Position numbers and translations under genes: made by a program. Below, in pieces: positions 18,419 through 27,020 of a stretch of 39,650 bases of DNA. Numbering within the stretch: the first letter of the stretch is position 1; every line of letters starts with the position of its first letter. The notes below the pieces were generated by a model that was not told the DNA's origin, ran no database searches, and saw only the letters and a list, made by a program, of their open reading frames with translations. The stretch comes from Victivallales bacterium (GTDB lineage Bacteria > Verrucomicrobiota > Lentisphaeria > Oligosphaerales > Oligosphaeraceae), in contig JAFRLP010000275.1 in the NCBI GenBank assembly GCA_017431185.1, positions 1 to 39,650 of the forward strand. The letters are read 5' to 3'.

Positions 18419-20110
18419 ATGCTGGAAAAGTTTCTTCCAAGACAGGATTTTGATTCATACGAGGATTTCAAGGCCAACTACAAGGTGACGATTCCCGAAC
18501 GCTTCAATTTCGCCTACGACGTCGTGGACGGATGGGCGAAGGAGGACGACCGGAAACCCGCCCTGGCCTGGATTGACGACCATTCCCCAGAGGTGGTCGA
18601 ACTAAGCTTCGGCGACTTGAAGCGGCGCTCCAACCAGGCGGCCAATTTCTTCAAGCGGCTGGGCATCGTGAAGGGCGATGTGGTCATGCTCATCCTCAAG
18701 CAGCGAATCGAGGTGTGGGTCGCCATCCTGGCGCTACATAAGATCGGGGCCGTCGTGATTCCGGCGACTTTCCAGCTGACGGAGCATGACATCGTCTATC
18801 GCGCCAATGCGGCCGATGTGAAGATGATTGTGACGGTGGATGACCCGGAACTTGTCCATTATGTGGATTTGGCGGCGCCCCAGTCCCCGACCCTGAAACT
18901 GCGTGTCTGCGTGGGCGAGAGCATTCCTGACGGCTGGCTGGATTTCCGCCGTGAGGTGGCCGCCTGCTCCGAGGAGTGGGAGATTCCGCAAGGAGACGCA
19001 TATCCCTGCATGCATGACCCGATGCTGCTTTATTTCTCCTCGGGGACGTCGGGGATGCCGAAGATGATCCTGCATGACTTCACCTATCCCATCGGCCACA
19101 TTGTCACCGCGAAATACTGGCAGCGGGTCCAGGAGGGAAGACGCCACATGACCGCCTCCGACTCTGGCTGGGCTAAATTCGCCTGGGGAAAGATTTACGG
19201 CCAGTGGATATGCGGGGCCGTCATCGCCGTATATGACATGGAGCATTTTTCTGCGCCCAACATGCTCAATGCCATTTCAAAACTCAAACTGCATAGCTTC
19301 TGCGCCCCCCCGACCATTTATCGCTTCCTCATCAAGGAGGACTTGAGCAAATACGACTTCTCTTGCATCGAACGTTGCTCCATGGCGGGGGAACCTCTGA
19401 ATCCCGAGGTCTATAACCAGTGGCTCAATCAGACAGGACTTCATCTCACGGAGGGCTTTGGGCAGTCAGAATCCTCCGTCCTCATCGCCAATTTCCAATG
19501 GTTCCCTGTGAAGCCTGGCTCCACGGGGAAATTCTCCCCAGTCTATGAGATTGAGATTGTTGATGAAAACGGGCGTCCCTGCGAGGACGGAGTCGTTGGC
19601 TCGATTGTCATTCGGAATGCGAAAAGCCACCATCCAGTGGGACTTTTCAGGGAATATTTCCGAAATCCCGAGGCGATGGAGGCCAGTTGGCCTGGAGAGG
19701 ACTACAACACGGGCGACATGGCCTGGCGGGATGGCGACGGATACATCTGGTTTGAGGGGCGCAATGATGACGTCATCAAGTGCTCCGGCTACCGCATCGG
19801 CCCATTCGAGGTGGAGAGCGTCCTGATGGGGCATCCTTCTGTTCTGGAATGCGCGGTCACCTCCTATCCCGACCCCATCCGCGGACAGGTGGTGAAGGCC
19901 ACCGTGGTGCTGGCGAAGGGACGCGGCTACAAGCCCTCCCCTGAACTGGTGAAGGAACTCCAGAATTTCGTCAAGAAGGGGACGGCCCCCTACAAGTACC
20001 CGCGGGTCATCGAGTTCGTGGACGCTTTGCCGAAGACCACCTCCGGCAAGATTAACCGCAAGGCAATCCGCGAGATGGACTTGAAGGCTTTGGCCGCGAA
20101 GTCGAAATGA
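18419..20110 (+). CDS. AMP-forming acyl-CoA synthetase (ANL superfamily, medium-chain/aryl type)
   Basis: 563 residues, a normal length. Key motifs: LLYFSSGTSGMPKM (ATP loop), TEGFGQSESS, YNTGDMAWRDGDGYIWFEGRNDD, KCSGYRIGPFEVESV (hinge) and the catalytic K544 in KTTSGKINRK. It aligns end to end with residues from about 230 onward of the protein at 15426, so the two are paralogues; this copy lacks the regulator half, which is the separate gene just upstream. It activates a carboxylic acid to its CoA ester with AMP release. Next to a 2-oxoacid:ferredoxin oxidoreductase it could supply acyl-CoA for reductive carboxylation. Two copies suggest two acid substrates, for example branched-chain and aryl acids; that is inference. 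Confidence 0.9.
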   Translation: MLEKFLPRQDFDSYEDFKANYKVTIPERFNFAYDVVDGWAKEDDRKPALAWIDDHSPEVVELSFGDLKRRSNQAANFFKRLGIVKGDVVMLILKQRIEVWVAILALHKIGAVVIPATFQLTEHDIVYRANAADVKMIVTVDDPELVHYVDLAAPQSPTLKLRVCVGESIPDGWLDFRREVAACSEEWEIPQGDAYPCMHDPMLLYFSSGTSGMPKMILHDFTYPIGHIVTAKYWQRVQEGRRHMTASDSGWAKFAWGKIYGQWICGAVIAVYDMEHFSAPNMLNAISKLKLHSFCAPPTIYRFLIKEDLSKYDFSCIERCSMAGEPLNPEVYNQWLNQTGLHLTEGFGQSESSVLIANFQWFPVKPGSTGKFSPVYEIEIVDENGRPCEDGVVGSIVIRNAKSHHPVGLFREYFRNPEAMEASWPGEDYNTGDMAWRDGDGYIWFEGRNDDVIKCSGYRIGPFEVESVLMGHPSVLECAVTSYPDPIRGQVVKATVVLAKGRGYKPSPELVKELQNFVKKGTAPYKYPRVIEFVDALPKTTSGKINRKAIREMDLKALAAKSK

Positions 20111-20168
20111 GCGAATGCGCGGTCGGGGTCATTCCGCGCATCGACCAGTCGCTCGCCTGTGGCGTTGC

Positions 20169-20199
20169 CCATCCCCCTGCAATCATTTGAGGGGGATGG
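20169..20199 (+). terminator. Hairpin closing the 2-oxoacid oxidoreductase/synthetase operon
   Basis: CCATCCCCCT (20169-20178) and AGGGGGATGG (20190-20199) form a perfect 10-bp stem with an 11-nt loop, 58 bp after the synthetase stop. No T-run follows, so it is stable but not a textbook intrinsic terminator. Confidence 0.55.
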
Positions 20200-20246
20200 A
20201 GGATATGAAATCACGATTAAATCAATAGTCTTTGTTGACGCATGGC

Positions 20247-20274
20247 TTGAAAATACACAATTTGATAGTATATT
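20247..20274 (+). promoter_or_regulatory. Sigma70-type promoter of nifU-nifS
   Basis: TTGAAA (20247-20252), 16-bp spacer, TATATT (20269-20274), 67 bp before the nifU start. An alternative -35, TTGACG, lies at 20235-20240. The -10 box lies within the inverted repeat at 20261-20290. Confidence 0.5.
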
Positions 20275-20290
20275 TTATAAGACTACCAAA
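20261..20290. promoter_or_regulatory. Inverted-repeat operator candidate over the nifU -10 region
   Basis: TTTGATAGT (20261-20269) and ACTACCAAA (20282-20290) are inverted repeats matching at 8 of 9 positions, separated by 12 bp of A/T-rich sequence. Placement over the -10 and start site suggests a repressor site. An Rrf2/IscR-type regulator is plausible for an Fe-S assembly operon, but no such gene is in the window. Confidence 0.4.
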
Positions 20291-20341
20291 AAGGACACCT
20301 TACTAGTGCAGAATTAGATTTTCAAGCCAGGGGTCATTCGC

Positions 20342-21217
20342 ATGTGGAATTACACGCAAAAGGTCATGGACCATTTTCTGAATCCTCGGAATGTGGGTGA
20401 AATAGAGGATGCCGATGCGGTCGCTGAAGTGGGCAACATCACTTGCGGCGATGCGCTGAAGCTGTATCTCAAAATTGACCAGGACGGCAGAATCACCGAC
20501 GCCAGATTCAAGACCTTTGGCTGCGCCAGCGCCATTGCCTCCTCCTCCGCCCTGACTGAACTGATCAAGGGCAAAACACTCGAAGAGGCAGGGAAAATCA
20601 CCAATCAGGATATTGTGGCGTTGCTTGGCACGCTTCCCGAGGAGAAAATGCACTGCTCTGTGATGGGGATGGAGGCGATGCAGGCCGCCATTGCCAACTA
20701 CCGCAAGACGCACGGCCTTAAGGCGGAGGAGGCGATGGAGGACAGCGACCACGATGGTCGGGTCATCTGCAAATGCTTCGGCGTCACCGAAAATAAAATC
20801 CGCCGCCTTGCCCTGGCCAACAATCTGCACACGGCAGCCCAGATAACCGACTACACCAAGGCGGGGGGTGCCTGTGGACGGTGCCTGGATGAAATCCAGC
20901 TCCTGCTGGACAGCATTTGGCAAAAACGTGCCTCCTCCTCTGCGCCGGCATCCTCCGCTCCGCCCGTGGAATATGACGCACTCTCTCCCGTGCGCAAGGT
21001 TTTGCTGGTCAACGAATTCATCGACCGCGAGATTCGCCCGCTGCTTGCGCGGGATGGCGGCGATGTGGAGTTGATTGATCTGGCCGGCGACACGATAAGC
21101 GTTCGACTGGCGGGGCGCTGCGGCGGCTGTGTCCACGCCTCCGCCACATTGAAGGGGCTGGTGGAGGCGAAATTGCGTGAGCACTTTTCTCCCAAGATTA
21201 CTGTGAAAGAGGCGTAG
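20342..21217 (+). CDS. nifU: NifU, three-domain Fe-S cluster scaffold
   Basis: 291 residues, the full NifU architecture. Residues 1-125 are an IscU-type scaffold with the three cluster cysteines in NITCGDALKLYL (C35), KTFGCASAIASS and EKMHCSVMG. Residues 135-185 are a BFD-like [2Fe-2S] domain (CKCFGV and GACGRC). After an Ala/Ser/Pro linker, residues 215-291 are the NifU C-terminal domain with the GRCGGCVHAS Cys pair. NifU builds clusters on sulfur delivered by NifS and hands them to apo-proteins. The nifS ATG follows 2 nt after the stop. No nitrogenase gene is nearby, so this is probably a general or ferredoxin-oxidoreductase-serving system in an anaerobe. Confidence 0.93.
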   Translation: MWNYTQKVMDHFLNPRNVGEIEDADAVAEVGNITCGDALKLYLKIDQDGRITDARFKTFGCASAIASSSALTELIKGKTLEEAGKITNQDIVALLGTLPEEKMHCSVMGMEAMQAAIANYRKTHGLKAEEAMEDSDHDGRVICKCFGVTENKIRRLALANNLHTAAQITDYTKAGGACGRCLDEIQLLLDSIWQKRASSSAPASSAPPVEYDALSPVRKVLLVNEFIDREIRPLLARDGGDVELIDLAGDTISVRLAGRCGGCVHASATLKGLVEAKLREHFSPKITVKEA

Positions 21218-21219
21218 GC

Positions 21220-22395
21220 ATGGAGACGGTCTATTTTGACAACAATGCGACCACGGCGGTCGCCCCCGAAGTGTTTGAGGCCATGACTCCATTCCTGACG
21301 CGCCTCTACGGGAACCCATCCAGCATCCACGCTTTTGGCGGCCAGGTGATGAAGCACATCGACCAGGCCCGCGAAAATGTCGCCACGCTGCTGGGCGCCC
21401 TTCCGTCGGAGGTGATTTTCACCTCCTGCGGGACGGAAAGCGACAACAGCGCGTTGAGAAGCGCCATGTTCACCAGCCAGGGACGGAACAGGCTCGTGAT
21501 TTCGCAGGTGGAGCATCCCGCCATCCTGAATGTCGCAAAGGAGCTGGAACGCGGCGGCGCACAGGTGGAGACAATTCCCGTTGATGCCCATGGACGGCTG
21601 GACATGCAACGCGCGGAGGAACTTATTGACGGACAGACCGCCCTGGTCTCCGTGATGTGGGCGAACAATGAGACTGGCAACATCCATCCCGTGCGGGAAC
21701 TGGCTGAACTGGCGCATCGCCAAGGGGCGCTGTTCCATACCGATGCGGTGCAGGCCGTCGGCAAAATACCGATGGATCTGTCAGAGGGATGGGTGGATTT
21801 CCTGAGTTTGTCGGGGCACAAACTCCATGCCCCCAAGGGTGTCGGCGCACTGTATGTGAGGCGGGGTGTGCGTTTTCATCCGTTCGTGCTGGGCGGACAT
21901 CAGGAGGGGGGACGCAGGGCAGGCACGGAAAACGTGGCCTCGGTTGTGGGGCTTGGCAAGGCGGCGGAACTGGCCGCGGGGAACATTGAACGTGAGAACA
22001 CGGCGGTGCGCGCCCTGCGGGACCGTCTTGAACAGGGCATTCTCTCGGCCATCTCCAACGTGCGCGTCAATGGCGATGTGGAGCATCGGCTGCCCAATAC
22101 CGCCAATGTGTCGTTCGAATACATCGAGGGCGAATCCATCCTGATGCTGCTGGATCGGGATGGCATCTGTGCCTCCAGCGGAAGCGCCTGCACGACGGGC
22201 AGCCTGGAGCCATCCCATGTCTTGCGGGCGATGGGACTCCCATACACGGCCGCGCATGGAGCCATCCGCTTCAGCCTCTCCCGCTACAACACCCGTGAGG
22301 AGGTTGATTTCGTGTTGTCAAAGCTCCCCGCTGTCATTGCCCGCCTGAGGGAGATCTCTCCCTACTGGGAAAGCATGCACGGTCAGCGCCAGTGA
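21220..22395 (+). CDS. nifS: NifS-type cysteine desulfurase
   Basis: 391 residues, a standard group I desulfurase. It opens with VYFDNNATTAVAPEV; the PLP lysine is K201 in SLSGHKLHAPKG; the GHQEGGRRAGTENV segment is present; the persulfide-forming cysteine is C324 in SSGSACTTGSLEPSHVLRAMG, followed by the RFSLSRYNT helix. The enzyme is a cytoplasmic PLP dimer that converts cysteine to alanine and passes sulfur to the NifU scaffold. It is coupled to nifU by a 2-nt gap, and a spacer of 137 bp follows before the tRNA. The NifS rather than IscS name rests on the NifU partner. Confidence 0.93.
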   Translation: METVYFDNNATTAVAPEVFEAMTPFLTRLYGNPSSIHAFGGQVMKHIDQARENVATLLGALPSEVIFTSCGTESDNSALRSAMFTSQGRNRLVISQVEHPAILNVAKELERGGAQVETIPVDAHGRLDMQRAEELIDGQTALVSVMWANNETGNIHPVRELAELAHRQGALFHTDAVQAVGKIPMDLSEGWVDFLSLSGHKLHAPKGVGALYVRRGVRFHPFVLGGHQEGGRRAGTENVASVVGLGKAAELAAGNIERENTAVRALRDRLEQGILSAISNVRVNGDVEHRLPNTANVSFEYIEGESILMLLDRDGICASSGSACTTGSLEPSHVLRAMGLPYTAAHGAIRFSLSRYNTREEVDFVLSKLPAVIARLREISPYWESMHGQRQ

Positions 22396-22484
22396 AATGC
22401 GCCCTGCGCCAGCGTGGCCTGGATCAGTCGCTGGGGCATTGCCCATAATCAAGCATATAATTCCCAAAAAAGCGACCTGTGCAT

Positions 22485-22512
22485 TTGACAAATGCGGTTT
22501 TGGCATTACTTT
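22485..22512 (+). promoter_or_regulatory. Promoter of tRNA-Val
   Basis: TTGACA (22485-22490), 16-bp spacer, TACTTT (22507-22512), placing the transcription start about 13 bp before the mature tRNA 5' end. Confidence 0.6.
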
Positions 22513-22532
22513 AATGACATAACCATATGAAT

Positions 22533-22609
22533 GCGCGCATAGTTCAGTTGGTTAGAACGCTACCTTCACACGGTAGAGGTCATAGGTTCGAGTCCTATTG
22601 CGCGTACCA
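22533..22609 (+). tRNA. tRNA-Val (anticodon CAC)
   Basis: A complete 77-nt cloverleaf. Acceptor GCGCGCA (22533-22539) pairs with TGCGCGT (22599-22605), with one G-U at the top. The D stem is GTTC/GAAC; the anticodon stem CTACC/GGTAG encloses TTCACAC, giving anticodon CAC (reads GUG). The T stem ATAGG/CCTAT encloses TTCGAGT. Discriminator A and an encoded CCA end the gene. It has its own promoter and intrinsic terminator. Confidence 0.96.
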
Positions 22610-22623
22610 CGCTTTTTCCCATG

Positions 22624-22648
22624 CCGCAGTTTTCCCTGCGGTTTTTTT
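22624..22648 (+). terminator. Intrinsic terminator of tRNA-Val
   Basis: CCGCAG (22624-22629) pairs with CTGCGG (22636-22641) over a 6-nt loop, followed directly by seven T (22642-22648). This is the clearest intrinsic terminator in the window. Confidence 0.92.
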
Positions 22649-22666
22649 GTTTATTCGGAGAGCCTG

Positions 22667-23707
22667 ATGAACTTGAAAAAAACTCTGTTGACGCTGATGA
22701 TTTGCGGATTGATTGCACCATCGTTTGCCCGGCAATCGGAAAAGCAGTTCTTTCTGGTTGACCAGCGGACACAGATGCCTGTCCTGAGTTACCCCGTTCA
22801 GCCCAATTGGCTGACTGGGGGAAAAACGAACTGGACGGCAGAGCCGGCCACTCCCGTCAACTGGTATGTATGGTCCATGTCGCCAGACCAGCGGGTCAAA
22901 ATCATCTTCTCGTCCCTTGCCGTGATTCCCGCCGCCGGCCAGATTCGCCAGGTGCCGTTTTTGCAGGACCCGACCATCCTGGCCAATCAGTTTTTACAGG
23001 TGATTCCCAAAGACCATAATCTTGCCAATGTCCGGTTGGTCGAGGCGCATTTCAACCACCGCGAGCCTGAAAGAGGCCTGATAGATTCCCGTCTGCAAAT
23101 GGCGCGTCAGCATGGCATTCGCCCCACCAATTTCTACTACACGGAGTTGAGCATCCACTATGAGGGCTTGCGTGACGGACAGAGATACACAGTGGTTTTC
23201 TCCGTGCCGATGCTGGCGACGGAGAACCGCCCGGGCATGGGCTTCGCCACTGTCGTCGAATTGCTGACTCCCATGTCGTTCAGCTGCCCGCCTGAATTGG
23301 AGAGAAGCACGCGGCAGAGTCTGGAGAACACCATGAAGAAGGTTCAGATGAATCCGCATTTCACGGCGGTGGTCAATCGGATTGCCGCGCAGAGGACGGC
23401 GAACTGGCTGCGTGTGCAGAATGAAATCCGCAACCAGCAGCTGGAGGCCGCCGCCAACACTTCCAGCACACTGGACAGGGTGCGGGACAGATGGTCGGAA
23501 TACATTCGGGACGTCGATACGGTCTCCAATCCCAACACGGGAGAGAAGATGTTCGTCGATACCCGCTACGACCATGCGTGGATCAACAGCGACAACGAAG
23601 TCATCTATCACAATTCCGGCTTCAACACGCCGAACGCCAGCACCGCCACGTTTGACCCCAACAGCAACGCACTGTTCAACAGCACCAACTGGAGCAAACT
23701 GAAGTGA
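22667..23707 (+). CDS. Exported protein of unknown function
   Basis: 346 residues from ATG 22667, with GGAGAG at 22657-22662. The N-terminus is a Sec signal peptide (MNLKKTLLTLMICGLIAPSFA-R). The mature part has a mixed alpha/beta N-terminal region (to about 210), a charged helical stretch (about 220-275), and an Asn-rich C-terminus with RYDHAWINSDNEVIYHNSG. That last segment recalls the Y-D-x-x-W-x-N-x-x-x-E-x-I tail seen in several uncharacterised secreted proteins. No catalytic motif is recognised. It starts 18 bp after the tRNA terminator with no clear promoter of its own, and its 3' end faces the palindromic element and the convergent AraC gene. Confidence 0.7.
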   Translation: MNLKKTLLTLMICGLIAPSFARQSEKQFFLVDQRTQMPVLSYPVQPNWLTGGKTNWTAEPATPVNWYVWSMSPDQRVKIIFSSLAVIPAAGQIRQVPFLQDPTILANQFLQVIPKDHNLANVRLVEAHFNHREPERGLIDSRLQMARQHGIRPTNFYYTELSIHYEGLRDGQRYTVVFSVPMLATENRPGMGFATVVELLTPMSFSCPPELERSTRQSLENTMKKVQMNPHFTAVVNRIAAQRTANWLRVQNEIRNQQLEAAANTSSTLDRVRDRWSEYIRDVDTVSNPNTGEKMFVDTRYDHAWINSDNEVIYHNSGFNTPNASTATFDPNSNALFNSTNWSKLK

Positions 23708-23711
23708 CAGG

Positions 23712-23875
23712 CTAGTGTCCCGTCTGATTAATTCGTGAGGATAGTCCGCAGATGTTTTCGAGTTGTTTTCGCACGAAGGCGACTGCGCATAGTTTCCTAT
23801 GCAAAGAAGCCTTCATGCGAAAAGAGCCGGAAAGAGCGCGGAATATTCCATCGAATTAATCGGACGGGACACTAG
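23712..23875. mobile_element. 164-bp palindromic MITE-like element
   Basis: The ends are 24-bp inverted repeats matching at 23 of 24 positions (23712-23735 and 23852-23875), beginning CTAGTGTCCCG and ending CGGGACACTAG. The interior is also nearly symmetric: TTTTCGCA (23766-23773) with TGCGAAAA (23816-23823), GAAGGC (23775-23780) with GCCTTC (23809-23814), and GCATAG/CTATGC around a TTTC loop at the centre (23787-23802). It has no coding capacity. If the true ends are GTGTCCCG...CGGGACAC, both are flanked by TA, as expected for an IS630/Tc1-mariner-type MITE. It lies between convergent genes and starts right after the AraC stop codon, so it may also act as a bidirectional terminator. Confidence 0.75.
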
Positions 23876-24793
23876 TCAGCGGGAGAGTTTGACATTGGCA
23901 GAGAGGCTCTGGTGCTGTTGCCGGTATTCCCTGGGGCAGGAGCCGAATTGCCGGAGAAACCGCTTGGAGAAGTAGTTGCTGTCGTGGAAGCCGCAGTGTG
24001 CCGCTATCCTGGAGATGGCGTCCTGCGTGGAACGCAACTCCGCCGCCGCCTTGGTCAGCCGTATGTTGAGCAGGTAACTGATGGGGGACTGATGGATGGT
24101 GGAATTGAACATTCTCAGAAGCGCCCTGGGGCTCTTGTGGCAGAAATTGGCCAAGTCCGCCAGGGTGAGCGGTTTGGCGTAATGCTGGTTCATGTAACTG
24201 ATGAGCTGCGTGATTTCCTGTATGGCGATGGAGTCGGACGCCTGGGTTTCAAATGTCCTCCCGATGATGCAGAAGACTTTCATCAGGTTCAGTTTGATCA
24301 TGAAACGGTAGTCTTTGGACTTCTGCCTTTGCTCATCCAGCATCTCCCAGGCATAAGTCTGGACGGAACGCAGTGATTTTTGGGAAAGGCATCGGCGATT
24401 CCGGAAACGACGGTCTGCCGCCAGATGCGGGTCCATCTCGAAGAAATGCCGATAGCCGGAAGTCGGGCTGAGTTCGTCCAGCATTGCACCAAGAAACTGT
24501 GGACGGTAACAGAAATTCAGCAGCGTCAGGTTGCTCATGTTGGCGTAGCCGTGGGGTTCGCCCGTCTTGATGAGAAAGGCGTCGCCTGGATAGATGCGGT
24601 GGTTTCCATCCCGCAGGATATGGTCTCCCTCGCCGCTCTCCACCACGACCAGTTCGTGAAAGTCATGCCAGTGAATGGCGTCGCTGACCCTTTTTCCGTA
24701 GCAGTGGCGGCAGACAAAGCAGGCCTCCTGCGGGGGAAAGGAAGGGTGGATATCCAGGAACTTGACTTTTTGCAGGGGCGATTTCTTCAACAT
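23876..24793 (-). CDS. AraC-family transcriptional regulator with cupin sensor domain
   Basis: 305 residues. The N-terminal cupin (about 35-100: HWHDFHELVVVESGEGDHIL ... PGDAFLIKTGEPHGY) is the sugar-sensing type. The C-terminal double HTH (about 195-295) includes TLADLANFCHKSPRALLRMFNSTIHQSPISYLLNIRL and the signature SRIAAHCGFHDSNYFSKRFLRQFGSCPREYR. It lies 36 bp downstream of the GH42-like gene on the same strand, as last gene of the cassette prepilin-glycosidase-regulator, and most likely activates it in response to a glycan product. The palindromic element begins at the base after its stop codon. The ribosome site is weak, so translation may depend on read-through from upstream. Confidence 0.9.
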   Translation of the reverse strand: MLKKSPLQKVKFLDIHPSFPPQEACFVCRHCYGKRVSDAIHWHDFHELVVVESGEGDHILRDGNHRIYPGDAFLIKTGEPHGYANMSNLTLLNFCYRPQFLGAMLDELSPTSGYRHFFEMDPHLAADRRFRNRRCLSQKSLRSVQTYAWEMLDEQRQKSKDYRFMIKLNLMKVFCIIGRTFETQASDSIAIQEITQLISYMNQHYAKPLTLADLANFCHKSPRALLRMFNSTIHQSPISYLLNIRLTKAAAELRSTQDAISRIAAHCGFHDSNYFSKRFLRQFGSCPREYRQQHQSLSANVKLSR

Positions 24794-24829
24794 GGGCTTG
24801 CAGTCCCCGGGCTATTGAGGCGGTTGCCT

Positions 24830-27020
24830 CTATTGACAGAGAAAGACGCCAGTGGACATGGCAGGGAATTCAAAGCGGAAGCATCCATCCTTGACGGGAA
24901 ATTCCTGCCCTGACAGCAACTCCCGCGCCTCGTGGTAGCGGTTTCCTGGCTGAAGGGTGCGCACACCGCCTGAGGCGGTATGGATGGTGAAGCAATCCCC
25001 TCCTGCCCAGGTGATGTCGCCGGCATTCGGGTTATAGCAATTGAGCCCTGCCTGAATGCCAATGGCGCGCACCCATTCGGCAGGAAGCGCCGGCAATGAG
25101 TGGAAGATGACCCGGCAGCCGTTCTGGCTCGACATCGCCAGCACCGGCTGGCCTGTCCTGAGGGTCGCCAGTGTGACTCCCCCGTCCACGGGGTAGAAGA
25201 CAGGAGACACAGAGGGAACGTTGACGCTGAATCTGGTTGGGGCCTCTTGCCCAAATATGGCTTGTCCCGCTGGAGTCAAAATCCCCTGCCTGGGCATTTT
25301 GGCGGTGTCCATTTGGAAGGACATTCCCGTGAGCGTCTCCATGGCGCGCAAATCCAGTCCGGTCTCTCCGATGACCCCGGCGCCGTATCCGAAGATCACC
25401 GTCTTCCCATTTTTCAGCAGATTCTGGCGGATGTAATCGACTTGACGAGGCGTCAGGCGGACGGGATTCAGGAACCACCATGCCCGGTGGGCAAGCGGGA
25501 TTATCTCCAAATCGGCGAGAATGTAGGAGTCAAAGGACAGTCCAGTGCGGGGTAACTGCGGGTATTGGTAAGTGACAAAGGCCGCGTTGATTTCGCTTTG
25601 CAGGGTTGTGGCGGAGGCCGCGTTGTCGCAGTTGATGACCGCCAGGGAGTCCTGCGGCACACGCAGAGTCGGATTGGCTGCCGTCAGCAGTTTCTCCACG
25701 GCATTCAGGCGGGCGGCGACCCGCGCTAGTCTGGCGTCGCCGAAGACCCAGCCCAGGCTGAAGTCGTAGTAGCGCATGGACCCGCCAGTGGCCAGAAGCG
25801 CACCGACCTCCCGTTCCAGGACGGCGCGGGACTCGCGAAGCGTCCGGCAGATGCCGACACTGTTATTCCCCGCATGGAGTGTGCGTATGTCACTTTCAGC
25901 CACGCACGCTTTGCCGTTCAGGCGAACCGAGGAGTGCGGCGGCATGAATCCGCCAGCCTGCCCTGGTCCTCGATCGCCATATTTGGTGGGGGACATGATG
26001 ATGTCCACATCCTTCGAGTGAAGAACCTGGGCCACGCCCCAGTGGCCGGAGTGCTGTGCCCAACGTCCGTTGGTCAATACGTTGACGTAGCCATAATAGG
26101 CTCCCGCCAGGGTACGTCCTCCCGTAGCCTGTTTCACGGTATGGCAGAAGTGGCAGATTGCCTCTGCGGTGACTTTCGCCATGCAGTCGCAGAAGTCCGT
26201 CTGGTAGGAGTCCAGCGCTGGAATGCGCAGGTCGCCTGCCAATGCCTGACGGCGCTCCTCCGGGGAGGGGATGGTGATGGCGTCAAGCGTGGGAAAACTC
26301 TTGCTCCAGGCTCTGTTGATGGCCTCCAGCGACCCGTGGCGCGCCAGCGCAAAATCAGCGAATGCCTGGCGGAAAGGCTCGCTGTAATCCACCCACTCTC
26401 CCTCTCTCTGGCATCCCCAGTACATCCACTCCCAGGTGATGCCGGCGCAGGGCAGTATGCCAGTGACCCGTGAGCCATACGGTCGGCTGTCCAAATGGGT
26501 GGCCAGGGCCGCCAGCACACGGTCTCCCTCCGCCAGCCACTCCCTGGAGGCAAAGGAGGGGGATTCCTCGGGACGCTCGCTGTAGTTGCGGATGCCAGTG
26601 CGCCCGTCAGCCTGTTTTGCCAAGGTCTCAGGATGCTTGGCGGCAAAGGGGGCCATGCCATTGTTGTTGACCCATTCCAGCATGAGGGTTATCATGATGT
26701 TGGCCTGGGGATGACGTGCCAGAATGCATTCGCAGAGAGTGTCAATGCGGGAGAAATCAGGGTTCCCCTCCTGGTCATAGCGCCAGTTGGCGTGTATCCA
26801 GACCCCAGGCACGCCACTGTCGAGGGCATTGCGGATTTCCGCGAAGTTCTTGGCGTTCTGGCCCATTTCGACCATATAGTGGGTCAATGCGCAGGTTTCG
26901 CCGTTGAAGTGCAGTTGCGGAACCTTGTCCAACGCGGAGATTCTGGCCTGCGGCAGATTGTGCTGCGTGGGGGTGCGTCGCAGGTCAATGGAGAGGTTTT
27001 CGCCGGAGAATTCCAAAAAA
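24830..27020 (-). pseudogene. GH42-like glycosidase, C-terminal part (after a frameshift)
   Basis: About 730 residues continuing the protein that starts at 28625, but in a different frame; there is no credible start of its own. It holds the (beta/alpha)8 catalytic region and a GATase-like tail. Both GH42-type carboxylates are visible: the acid/base Glu in ITWEWMYWG (codon 26431-26429) and the nucleophile in CVAESDIR (codon 25897-25895), 178 residues apart. The tail contains YDFSLGWVFGDARL, IIPLAHRAWWFLNPVRLTPRQVDYIR and GKTVIFGYGAGV. The intact catalytic residues suggest either a recent mutation or an assembly error rather than an old pseudogene. Read as one gene with the part at 26985-28625, the product would be about 1265 residues and secreted. 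Confidence 0.7.

Noticed and set aside
22566..22772. Minus-strand frame ending in GLEPMTSTV across the tRNA
   Set aside because: That peptide is a well-known artefact of translating the reverse strand of tRNA genes.
27015..27020. Programmed ribosomal frameshift at the six-base run
   Set aside because: Restoring the frame needs +1 or -2, there is no heptameric slippery site and no stop codon at the slip point as in prfB-type +1 sites. A mutation, assembly indel or transcript slippage is simpler.
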